Origin: Styela clava
Taxonomy: Eukaryota; Chordata; Ascidiacea; Stolidobranchia; Styelidae
Assembly: GCF_964204865.1 (NCBI RefSeq)
Contig: NC_135262.1
Coordinates: 13,082,001-13,146,000 of the forward strand
Direction of reading: 5' to 3'
DNA: 64,000 nt
Positions 48,301 to 58,277 of the stretch are shown one piece after another (within the stretch, counting starts at the first letter, position 1; every line of letters starts with the position of its first letter). The position numbers and the translations under genes are program-made. The notes beneath the pieces were generated by a model. It worked only from the letters and a program-made list of their open reading frames with translations, ran no database searches and had not been told where the DNA came from.

Positions 48301-51300
48301 AACTAAACAATGTACTATGAGTTTATATTTGGCCATGTATATAACACCTTCAGTTTATGCATAACCAGGTTTGATACATTATACAATAACTAATGTCAAA
48401 TGTGCATATGGATAGTCAATCTAAGAAATTATCCATTAGTTCAAAATATTACATCTAATTCTGTTTCTAGAATGAAATTGAAAGAAAATCAATTTTTAAA
48501 TCCATTATCCACTAATCCAAGGTTACCTGAATGTACATAGGTACACAGATTGGCTTTAAGAGATAAATATATACGTTCTTTAATTACCCATCAAGTGTAT
48601 TAGAATATTCAATATTATTGATTTTTAAAATCCCTCTTTGTAAATTATAATCATATTTGTTAAATTGAAAAGATGTTATCTATATTTTCATGTGTTTTTT
48701 TGCATACATTCAGTTTAATTTCTACAATACATTCTTCTTTAAATTGCTATTTTTAGATAAAGCTGAAGTTGAAGAAATATCAGATCTTCTGTCTTCATTC
48801 TACCTCAAGTCAGAAAATGATGAAAATATTCCGTCAACTGAAAATGTTGTGAAAAGAAAAGATGATAGGAAAAGATTAGGTTGGTGGTTTCATTGTTTAT
48901 GATGGGATAGACATATTTATCCTGAGGAGAGGAAAGCTGATAAGACGGTTCAATCATATGGCGAACCACGTCCTATTACCAGTCCATGTCGGGTATGGGA
49001 TCAGTTAGCCAGTTATTTGTTTTCAACTGCTTGGACTTGATGGGGAAGGAAGCCGTAATTGACCAGCGTTTACGTGAACCACCCTACGACGGCGGGGAGT
49101 CCATTATTATTGATTAAAATATAACAAACCTGGTTAAAATATATATTGAGAATTGACTTCACAACTAAATTATGTGTATCAAATTAGGAACTGAAATTTT
49201 AGAATTTCATTGTGTAATATAGGGGATTGCTTATTCGAGGCAATCAATTAGTTTTCATTGTAGTTATAGGAAGCTATTAGAGTTTATATTAGAAGCCGTT
49301 TTATAACAGATAGTCGCAATATTTCCTGTGTATTGAGGAAATATGAAATGTATGGTTAACGGTGATAATCAGAATTAATTTTGATTTAGAGTAGGGGTCT
49401 GCAAGCTGCATGCGGGCCAAGCGAGGAAAAATTGTGCTAGTTACGGCAAAGTGCCAATTTTGAATGGTGTGCAAGGTTTTAATTTAGTTTAATCTGGCAC
49501 GTGCAAGTAATTCCTTTGCGTTGCAAAGCCTATACCCGAGTCTAATTTATTATCTATGTCTATGGTGTCACAATGTGCTAATATCTAGCTTGTGTGAAGC
49601 AAACAACGCATGTCATAAGATCAATACCCCAGAATTTTGTGCTTGCAACTACTAGGAACCCCCATGCTAATGAAGGTGCGGTTCGCGGTTTCACCCGGTT
49701 ATTTGTATCTGGCCCTCTTGTATTAAAGATTGCTCACCCCCGATTTAGAATATATTCAATTGACAGGTTTCGCATCGTAATTGTAACAATGCACTTTTTC
49801 TTAGAAAATAATATCTAAAATGATTTTGGCTACGTTCAGATACTTACTTCTGCATCCGTTTTAATCTCATTTTTTCTGATGGTTTATATTTTTATATCAG
49901 ATTTTTTAAATTCATTTGTCATTTGTTCAAAGGAAGTTTTATTATCGTTTAAATAGGTTTAGTGCAGAGTTGTAAATTTTAATGAGAGACTGCATTTAAA
50001 TAGGTTATAAAAAGTGGTACTTACATTTCTTATTTTATTTATGAACCATAAATGAAACCAGCACTTGGTAAAAGTTTTCACGCAAAAAAGTTTATAGCCC
50101 TACCACTTGAATACGTTCTGATCAATTTATCATTTTTTTTATTTTCAACGGCTTTGAAAAGTGGTAATGTGGCAGGCATTAGATTTGTATTGTACCCAAG
50201 ATTTTAACCTGCGAGGTCTAATGCATTACCCAGTACGCCATCGCACACACTATGTATAGACAGACTACATTAAATGACATTCATATATTAAATTATTTTC
50301 AGGTATGGCCCATCTTGATCAAGCAATATTTCTGCATGAAAAAGCAAGCAGTTTGATAAAAATGTGCAAGTCCTTGAATAAAGTTGATACATTGCAGGTA
50401 CGTTTTGCGAGTTTAATTTTCAGACACAAATTGTATATATGCAGTTTGCTAAATTCTTGTTGTTGAGAAAAAAATCGCTTTTTTTCTGCAACTGAGGAGT
50501 CTTATTTCTTTGGGAGCTGCATTGCTCTCCTGCCTGCCTATTGCTTGGTTGCCTGGGCTGGGAATGGTTAACCGATTGTGGATGGTTAATGGTTTCGAAT
50601 TATTTTGACTTGATAACTGACATCTCAGGTGCAAATCACCTTTATACTGCACAATTTCTTCAAAAAGTTCACTGCAAATTTATTTTCTGTGGCAATTTAT
50701 TCAAATGAATATTAACAACTGTATCAGTAAGCACCGCGAAAATGCAAAAAAGCCTTCGTTTCCCTATATTTGAGCATTGCTCTTATGTTTTATATAGCGT
50801 TTGGTTGTGCCTCAATGTTCAGAAAATTTTGAAATTTTCTGCTTGAGTAATTAACTGCAAAATGCAAGTGAAATTAATAAAATGTGTACTTTTTAATTAG
50901 TCTTATAACATTTTCATATAAATAATATTCTTTGTTATCTACAGAATTTCGTAAATGTTGCTCACAAACGTTCATTAGAAAAGAAAATTAATCTTGATAC
51001 AAGCTATAGCGAAGAAAACAGTGATTTTTTTGAAGTCATAGATGTTCCAGACATTGTCCGTAAGTAACCCAAAGTTAATTTTGATATGTTCGTGCTGAAT
51101 TTTGGGCGCTCCAGAAGTGTGTTCCAATATGGAGGTAACTAATTTTGTTCGCCTCCTTTACATCAACTTGCGTAAATAGACTGAAACCTATGGGCACAGG
51201 GTATATTCACTTGGCTAGGATTCACAGTTCGCGATCTTTTAATAGAACAAAAATATGGAAAATCGGAATAGAATTATGGCCTAACCCTAACCTGGTACAA

Positions 51301-54300
51301 ATACTACGGGAGTACCAAATTTTTTCAATTTTTTCCTTTTTCAAATTCGGTTTTATCAAACTTTTTATTCACCTCCAATGCTATTTCTTCATTGAAGGGA
51401 AGGAAAGAAATACAAATAATGCCTCACCTACATTGTAACCACTATCTAAATATTCGTCAATTTATTTAGAAAAAGAGTAAATAAAAGTCATCTTTCAAGC
51501 GGCAATGTGTATTTGTGTTATTACGCAGACTATTGTTTGTTGAATGGTGATATTAAAACTGCACGTACTTACAAAAAGAGTTTGCTAGAATTGAAAGAAT
51601 GTCTGAAGAATGGTAATAAAAAGTAGGATGGGCCTTCTCGCGGTTTAAAAATATTTAACTTGGAGTTTCATTTTAGAAGGAAAAGGGGAAACGATTTTCA
51701 ATTTCTTTGTTATCCTGTTTACCCTTTATATTCCTTTTAGGAATGCATTTTTTATGTAAGCTGCGGCATTGAAAGATATTCCGGAATGTCAAAAATATAT
51801 ATTCTATACTCCTCAACTATGTGACATCATCATAATTTTTCTGTATAATGTACGCTTGTATCTGATCATTATAATTTTTGTTTTTTTATTTTGACTTTTA
51901 TTGTTTTGTAAATAATGTTTTAATGAGTCCAAATTTCAATCTCAGCACTGGCAGATGTGGAAACGGAACTTCGGCCACCGATTCTTACTTCAGTGAAGGT
52001 GACAGATATTTTTAAGAGATTGGTAAGTTGATCATGAAACGTATGTTGACTGAATATTTGCCAACTCTTGATGCATTGATAAGTTGTACGCTTAGGGTTT
52101 TGCAACAATATTCAAATTTTATTGCTCCATTTTATTTTTCATATATTAAAGCCGTTTAAGGTTACCATCATGTATTTAATTTAGAACATTTTCTAGTGCA
52201 GGGACGTGCAACAGGCGGCCTGGCCCGCCAAGTTATTCAATGCGGCCCTTTTGCCTCATTTTCCCATCAAGCCCATTAAATTCTAAACCAAGAGTTTGGG
52301 CCTGAACAGGTGCACACAAGTGGTAAAAATCCATACATTTTTTTGCTACTGTCGCGGCTTTAAACTCTATTGTCGTTTTGTCTGGTCCCTTTAGCAATAG
52401 CCTTTTCATTGTGAAAATTTTTAATTCGTTGTGTAAATGAAAAAAGTAATTTTTTTTTTTAGTGGCCCATCTAGATGACGGAAGTTGGTTATGGCCCGCC
52501 AGGAAAAAATGTTGCACACCCTCTTCTAGACAGAACATTCCTTTATGCTAAGCATCCTAGATTACTGAAAGTGTTGAGCACAATTATACACAAACAGAAG
52601 TTCAAGTGTAGACAAAATTAAATAATTTACTCCATTTTTGTCGAAGTAATCAATAAATTTATGGCTCTTGTTTGTTTTTTCGGGGGTCCTTCTGTAAATA
52701 GGTATTTTGCCTATCTTTCAATGTCTTCACAAATAAACTGTATTATAAAATAATAATAAAAAGGTCACAATAGATATAAAACTAAAAAAAATTGCATTTC
52801 ATCTTTTATTTTGGATTGAAGTGGATAATCAACTTATTTCCTGGCCCAATTTAAATAGAATACTTTTTTTTAACTTTAAAGCCTATTTTCCTTATACTCT
52901 AGGGACCACTGTCAGTTTTCTCCGCTCGTCAAAAATTCACGGCACCGAGACCGGTTAAAATTACATCAGGGATTGATGGATGGGGTTTCACTATTTCAGG
53001 GGACTCGCCAACGACAGCTGTTGCAACTAACCAAAGGGCTAAGGTATATTCATACTCATGTAGACAGTACATTTTATGTCAACCAAGCGCTTTTCTGACT
53101 CAAACTTTCAATTTTTTGAATAACAGGACCTTGGTATCAAGGAAGGAGACATCATTTTCTCAGTGGAAGGTGAAGACGTGAAATGGAAGACTTGTTCGGA
53201 AGTTGCATGCCTGCTTGACAAATATGTCGAAGTATATCGGAAAAATAATGATGAAAAGTTAACTAAATTCATCAGAGATGACCAGGGTCCTACAATCAAT
53301 ATTAAAGTTTTGACTCTCTATGCTTCAGAAAACCCACAGGTAGAATTTTCTCACACTTTTTTATATTTTAATAAAATGTTCGTTCTTGTTAGATGGGAAT
53401 TTAAATCTTGGTGTAATGTGGTACTCTAGTATTTTATTTTACATATCAATGGCTGCTCATACAGGCCCTTCTTTTGAGCGATAGGTTGTAAATTTATCGT
53501 ATAAAAATCCCATTTCAAATGAGAGTATTTTGAAAAATTGTCATTCTACCAAACTTTTAATTTACTTTGAAAATGTTACGTCGTAAAATCCACACAAAGC
53601 AGATTTTCTGATATCTAAGCCAAGAAAGACTATAAATATAACTAAGTCCCGCTCAGTTTCTAGTATGTTTCAAATATCTTATTTCCCCTGAGAAATATGC
53701 TCCAATCGGAAATGAGAATTATTTAAAATAGCAAACTTTTATAAATTATTTAAACAGTTCGTTTCTTAGTCAAATCTATCTTTTTCCATGCATGCAATTG
53801 CAACGCAAATTATGGATAATGTTACATTATCATAAGGGACACGAAAGTTAGCATAAGATAGTGTACCGATGATTTGTTCGACTGGGGATTTGCTCTTAGG
53901 ATTGTCATATTTATCACGGGTATAAAAAAGTCGATAACACATTTGGATCATATGACGTACCACTGCCGGTTACACCGGTTACCAATCCATATCCGGAATG
54001 TGATTGGCCAGCGAGTTATTTGTTTCAGAAGCATTGACTTGATGGTTTAGGAAGTCGAAACTGGCTAAATATTTACAGCTCTTCTATTTTATTACAGACT
54101 GCTGGAAAAATTGCGGCTGATCCCAGTGGTATCGGTGATGACATGTTTTATTCCAGCAGCGGAATTACAAGCGGAAGCAGCACAACAGGACGCAATAATA
54201 GCAACAAAACATTCCCTGTAAAACGACGTCTGAAAGCAGGCGACGGTAGCAAATCGTTATCTGCGGCCCGTACAAAAAATCGTCATTCACTCGGATTCTT

Positions 54301-54604
54301 TCAGGGGCTTAAATTAAAACTGAAATCGGGATCGAGTTTTGCAACCCCAACAGAAAATCCTTATGCATCGACATCTTCACTGGACACTCTCGGTCGTGAC
54401 AAAACCAAGAATAATCTTTTAACAATGAACTTCGATTCGATTTCAATACCGAAAGCATCCACTACCCACTCGCACTCGAACAGAGACATTCTCAGCATTA
54501 CTAGAAGTGATACTTTCTCTACTCCGAGTAGACCACAATTCACAAGTCAGAGTCAACCGCAAGTGACAATGTTTACTAAGAGAATGGATATTGGGTTGTA
54601 TTAA
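36348..54604 (+). CDS. RHPN2: Rhophilin (Rho-GTP-binding scaffold), complete, 15 coding exons
   Basis: Exons: 36348-36395, 36885-37000, 37920-38048, 40942-41020, 41976-42178, 43412-43578, 45017-45204, 46822-46978, 48757-48879, 50303-50397, 50945-51059, 51946-52022, 52903-53043, 53127-53339, 54098-54604. All junctions are GT..AG with matching phases; the sum is 2,358 nt (785 residues). Residues about 17-95 form an HR1 Rho-binding coiled coil ([20 protein letters not shown]). Residues about 115-430 form a BRO1 domain ([40 protein letters not shown]). Residues about 518-612 form a PDZ domain with GWGFTI as its carboxylate-binding loop. A Ser/Thr-rich tail follows. Vertebrate RHPN1 and RHPN2 have the same order and bind GTP-loaded Rho at the cytoskeleton; the invertebrate gene probably represents both. 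The PDZ has an unusual insertion (..[20 protein letters not shown]..) before its last strand. The N-terminus is short (16 residues before GSNP). Confidence 0.95.
37209..37590. mobile_element. SINE family 2 copy split by a hAT element
   Basis: The left piece GTCATTGCCCACCCAATTCATTACACTC (37,213 on) and the right piece GATGAGGTCGTTGGTATGGAATTT..ACC match, in order, the continuous copy at about 38,233-38,310. The hAT element at 37,248-37,539 interrupts it. It lies in rhophilin intron 2. Confidence 0.55.
37248..37539. mobile_element. hAT-like element, 292 bp, in rhophilin intron 2
   Basis: The ends CTGAAATGGGCAAAC and ..CTGCCCACTCCTG are imperfect inverted repeats, with GGCCCAC/TGGCCC motifs inside. 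The flanking octamers CTCTAGAT and CTCCAGAT match at seven of eight positions. Confidence 0.75.
38233..38346. mobile_element. SINE family 2 copy in rhophilin intron 3
   Basis: It shares ACATTGCCTR.CCAAT..ATTA..CTC and GTAATGTGGTAGGGTAGGCATGGAATTT with other copies, then a region resembling a degenerate tRNA-like head (AACCCTCTATCCGTCATGCCACC) on the minus strand. Confidence 0.5.
38714..38896. repeat. Interspersed repeat R (TAACCTGGTACATATACTA..GAGTACC), intron 3
   Basis: This approximately 180-bp block from GTAACTAATTTTGTTCGGCC to TATGGGAGTACC is shared with 47,672-47,885 and 51,103-51,316. The first about 30 bp (GGGCGCTCCAGAAGTGTG..) are absent here. No pol III boxes or inverted ends were recognised. 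Confidence 0.8.
45498..45628 (-). mobile_element. tRNA-derived SINE family 2 copy, intron 7
   Basis: Read on the minus strand: a degenerate A box around GGCCGGTTGAAGCGTTAGAC, a B box GGTTCTAATCTC, then CACCTCACCGAGGGTGTGATAAATTGGGTAGGCAATGTTG, the body shared by this family. Confidence 0.6.
47254..48312. repeat. Direct duplication of about 420 bp in rhophilin intron 8
   Basis: Block 1 (47,254-47,671) and block 2 (47,888-48,312) share the sequence from ATAAATTATCTG.AGACAA through GTAACTAGATT-type text to GAGCAGAACTAAA.AATG. The interspersed repeat R occupies the junction exactly. Open frames in both blocks are not conserved and are not genes. Confidence 0.85.
47672..47885. repeat. Interspersed repeat R, junction of the intron 8 duplication
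   Basis: This 214-bp copy begins GGGCGCTCCAGAAGTGTGTG and ends TACTACGGGAGTAC. Its edges coincide with the edges of the flanking direct duplication. Confidence 0.8.
48903..49101 (-). mobile_element. SINE family 1 fragment in rhophilin intron 9
   Basis: It has a tail-side ATATTTATCCTGAGGAGAGG and the body GGAAGCCGTAATTGACCAGC. The tRNA head is missing beyond ACGACGGCGGGGAGTCC. Confidence 0.8.
49391..49741. mobile_element. hAT-like element, 351 bp, in rhophilin intron 9
   Basis: The ends GTAGGGGTCTGCAAGC and ..GATTGCTCACCCCC are imperfect inverted repeats. An exact 8-bp duplication GATTTAGA flanks it at 49,383-49,390 and 49,742-49,749. Confidence 0.8.
50150..50255 (-). mobile_element. SINE family 2 fragment in rhophilin intron 9
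   Basis: It contains GGTAATGTGGCAGGCATTAGATTTG.. and AACCTGCGAGGTCTAATGCATTACCCAGTACGCC, corresponding to the other family 2 copies; the head-like part is on the minus strand. Confidence 0.5.
51103..51316. repeat. Interspersed repeat R in rhophilin intron 11
   Basis: This is a 214-bp copy from TGGGCGCTCCAGAAGTGTGT to ACTACGGGAGTACC, with scattered changes from the other two copies. Confidence 0.8.
52199..52523. mobile_element. hAT-like element, 325 bp, in rhophilin intron 12
   Basis: The ends CAGGGACGTGCAAC and GTTGCACACCCTC are imperfect inverted repeats. The flanking octamers TTCTAGTG and TTCTAGAC match at six of eight positions. Inside, GGCCCGCC motifs face each other. Confidence 0.7.
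53905..54060 (-). mobile_element. SINE family 1 fragment in rhophilin intron 14
   Basis: It is degenerate: ATATTTATCACGGGTATAAAAAAG.., ACCGGTTACCAATCCATATCC and AGCATTGACTTGATGG match the body of the family. It ends about 40 bp before the last exon. Confidence 0.65.
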
Positions 54605-54895
54605 ATCGCATTCATATATTTCTTTATCATGTCTTCCAGTAAAGGAATATCCCTTCATATCATATACTTTCCCATTTTTATAGTTAGTTGGTTATACGGG
54701 GTGACCAAAATAACAGACAGATCATTTGGTACATATACTAGAGAGAGCATAACTTTTGTGCGAGGCGTCCTGGATTACTGAAGCTCCAGGGTACAGTCAT
54801 ACACAAACAGAAGTTCATTTGCTAAGTATATTTTCTTCAGTAATTAAAAAATTTATGTGTACTGTGTTTTTTTCAGGTTACTCTGTACGAACTGA

Positions 54896-54901
54896 AATAA
54901 A
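54896..54901 (+). terminator. RHPN2: Candidate rhophilin polyadenylation signal
   Basis: AATAAA lies 292 bp after the stop codon (GAAATAAAG), the first canonical signal downstream. A further AATAAA-like sequence follows within about 15 bp. Confidence 0.4.
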
Positions 54902-55434
54902 GTTATAATAAAGTGATTATTTTTATAAACTAATAAAAAACTTCTCACTAGTTCCAAAATAGAGAGAATTCAGTGAGAAATATTTTACTTTTAGATATTT
55001 GAAGCGCCAAATTGACAATATGCTTGATGTAACGGTCCACTTTCTATTGTGTCTAAATATATATTAGTGTCAAATTACGAGTTCAATATTATGGTTGCAA
55101 GGATGAATTCGAAATTGTGTAAATTAGACTTTTAAATTTATTTTTAGTCATTTTCCTTCTCAGCGTTCCACTTTTTTTTTGAATTACATGAAGTTGTATT
55201 TTTTTTCTTTGATTTTTTTTTGTAATTTTTTATTCCACTTGCCAATATAAATACACGATAACTACATACTACCGTAAATACAACCCTGTCTTATGTTGTT
55301 GTATTTGATAAAAACAGTACAGTATCAGTACAGACAAGAATTTCTGTTTGTTAGTTGTAAATGAAAAATGTTCATTTTCGCATGCTTAACTGTAGTGAAT
55401 GAATGAACTCAACAAAATCAATTTTAGATATATA

Positions 55435-55611
55435 AGGTGTCCATAAAGTCTTTTTACAATTTCAATTTTGGTATCAGTTCTCTATATATCTTAATCGGGT
55501 TTGTTGGTTGGTTTTTAGTCAGTAAGTATTTTTACTTCATTTATAAATCTTTGAGGGCAAAACGATATATGGTATCAATAAATTCCCTTAATTAAAACTT
55601 CATGGACACTC
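55435..55611. mobile_element. Small MITE, Tc1/mariner-like ends
   Basis: GGTGTCCATAAAGTC at the left and ACTTCATGGACACTC at the right form imperfect inverted repeats about 175 bp apart, flanked by TATA on both sides. Such ends are usual for Tc1/mariner MITEs, which insert at TA. Confidence 0.6.
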
Positions 55612-57430
55612 ATATATGCCCACAATTCAAGATTAAAATTGCTTCATTTTCATTTAGCCACATGAATCATTATATGTATTTGTAGAAGCAAAAATATGAA
55701 AATATTAAAGGGGTTTTGACAATAATATAACCATTAAAATATATAATTGTCTTTATATGTAATGAAATTTATTAAATAATGCATTTTTAACTGACATTTG
55801 CCAATATTTTTTTGTACATGGTGCTGACGTACGTACTATTCGTGCCATTGTGACATAATGTTCAAAGCTTTTCTCATATATATATTTGCTTCTATAATAA
55901 TAGTAATAACAAAGCACCACTCCTTTCTTGCCATTGTATAATCTTACATGAACGAACACAAATCGTGGATAGGAATAATACCTGACCCCCATATTGATTC
56001 CAAATCTTCATTCCAAAATCTAACTTTATTTTTTGCATTTTAGGTGCGCTTATATAATAAAAAACAAGTGAAAAACTAAATTCACGATTTGCACAAAAAA
56101 CGTAACACCTCACCTTGACTATAGAATCATTAACTTCAATGCTACTTTTAACACATGAACCAACTAGTCATGCATTTCATACCTATTTTCTATCACTTTC
56201 ATATGGTGGTTTTATATGATTCCAGTAATAATACATTATGATCTTAAATGCATATATTTCTTTCCCCTTGGTATTTTTGACAGTTCGTGCTGTCTTATAG
56301 TAAAAAGGTCACAGGAAGGTGCTTCTAATGATTGTCAAATCCTATTGCTTTCATATATCTTTGAAAATATTGTCTGGCAAATAGTTTGGGTTTCACACAT
56401 AAAATATGGACATTTGAAAAAATAGTCCATCCTTCACACATAAAATATTATACAATGCACACTTTTCTATATGGGGAAATTTATCACAGAGCTGATAAGT
56501 TCTTGTATTTATCTATCATGTCCTTTTTTATCATTCTATCTTATTCGCTCGTAACAGCACGTTTATTACTACTATATGGTTCACGGATTCACAATCATGT
56601 TAATATATAACCACCTTCTGACACAGAGCTAAGACTTTTTTGTGAATTTATGCTGTTTTCACTGTATCAAGTTATTTTGATATGTATATGATGAAACGCT
56701 GCATTATTACCCTAGCGTGAAAAAGGTTTTACGGATGGTACGAACTCGATTGAACACGTTCTGAATTGCCTTACAGTATTCTTTTTTGCTGGATTTTATG
56801 TTATTCCCTCTGAGGTTTGATTCATCTTTATTTTTAATAATTTTATGGAATATATATTTCTCTCTATAATTTTATGGTAGATGGGTTTTGATTTGGTTTA
56901 TTTTACCTATTGCCATTTCTGGTTAATGCAGTTAGCACAATTCACTTATTTTTTGTTGCGGACAGGATTGGATGTAGATGAAGTAAACCGTGTCTATCCC
57001 ACTCCCAAATCAATTCTTGTTATTAATAGTGTTATTTTTTCACATTGTTCAACAAATATATTGTATGATAATGGAATGGCCATATTCCTTTCCAACAGTT
57101 ATTTAGTCAGGTTGTCAGCAGGCAGGTTTCTGCCGAAGAAAATAGTTTGAATCTGATTCTAAGCAAAAAAATGTTTAAAAATTAAGTTCAATCGTACAGA
57201 ACGCAGTTGAGCTATATGTTACTTAGGTTTATGAAACATGAACTATAATTTGCGAGTACTCAACGAAATAAGGAATGGACGCGAAGTGTTAAACTACCAA
57301 GTATTGCCTCAATTTTTTTCTTCAGAATCAGCAACTTTTAAAAAGATGAATGAATCCCAGAGAGAATTGGGTGAGGAACGAACGCCACAACTTTTCCGAG
57401 ACACTCCCATATTTAATTAGTGAAAATTTA
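55612..57430. other. Intergenic stretch, no gene seen
   Basis: AT-rich sequence with only short frames. None has splice support or a recognisable domain. Confidence 0.4.
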
Positions 57431-57527
57431 GGATAGGATAGGATTTTCATATTTATCCCAAGGAAGAGGAGAGTCGACAACACGGCCTAATCATATGGCG
57501 TACCACGACCTCTCATCCGGCTATTTG
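57431..57527 (-). mobile_element. SINE family 1 tail fragment
   Basis: It has the tail AGGATAGGATAGGATTTTCA and the body up to CCTCTCATCCGG, minus orientation. It is the first of three fragments in 450 bp. Confidence 0.75.
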
Positions 57528-57555
57528 ACGTAGTTATTCGACTTTCGTGTCCATA

Positions 57556-57741
57556 TAGGATAGGATTTACATATTTATCCCGGAGGAGGGAAAAGCTATA
57601 AAGACGACTCAACCACATGGAGAACCACGGCCTCTCGTCCGGTTACCATTCCATGTCGGGTATGGGATTAGTTAGTTATTTTGTAATCGGAAGCATGAAC
57701 TTGGTGGTGAAGGAAGCCGTAACCGACCAGCGGTTACGTGA
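57556..57741 (-). mobile_element. SINE family 1 fragment
   Basis: It has the tail ATAGGATAGGATTTACAT and the body through GGAAGCCGTAACCGACCAGC to GGTTACGTGAA. The tRNA head is missing. Confidence 0.8.
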
Positions 57742-57767
57742 AAAACAAGCCATCCATTGAATTGAAT

Positions 57768-57875
57768 TGGCTCAAGTAATCCCATATCCGACATTGACTG
57801 GTGACCGGAAGAGACCGTAGTTCTCCAAATGATTAAGCCGTCTTATCGGCTTTCCTCTACCCGGAGATAAATATA
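57768..57875 (+). mobile_element. SINE family 1 fragment, opposite orientation
   Basis: Plus-strand body TAATCCCATATCCGACATTG through GATTAAGCCGTCTTATCGGC to GAGATAAATATATAAA. Together with the two preceding fragments it makes an inverted SINE cluster. Confidence 0.75.
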
Positions 57876-58277
57876 TAAAACAGCTGGTAAGGGTAATTCA
57901 GCAAATATAAACTGTTAAAAAGCGAAAATTATTCAACTACATAATTTATTTTATTAAGAGATTCTGCCATGATGGATGTTTAACTGTCCAGAGGTGAACG
58001 GAGTTTTAAAATGTGACGTGGAAATAATTTGTGACAAATTTTGCAAGAACGAGAAAAATGATTGAAAGCAATTGTCGAAACAGCTATTCTCTATTCCTGC
58101 CTTCATATGCATCGGTATGGGCAACGGCATTTGCGTACACGAAGTTTGATTCATCATTACTAATGCTGCCATTTTCCAGTGCTGTACGTATATTTACCGT
58201 GAGTCTTCGTTTTGAATGATTATTTCTTCACTGACGTTCTGATTGCATTAGATATTTGAAACGTTTACTATTGGAAA

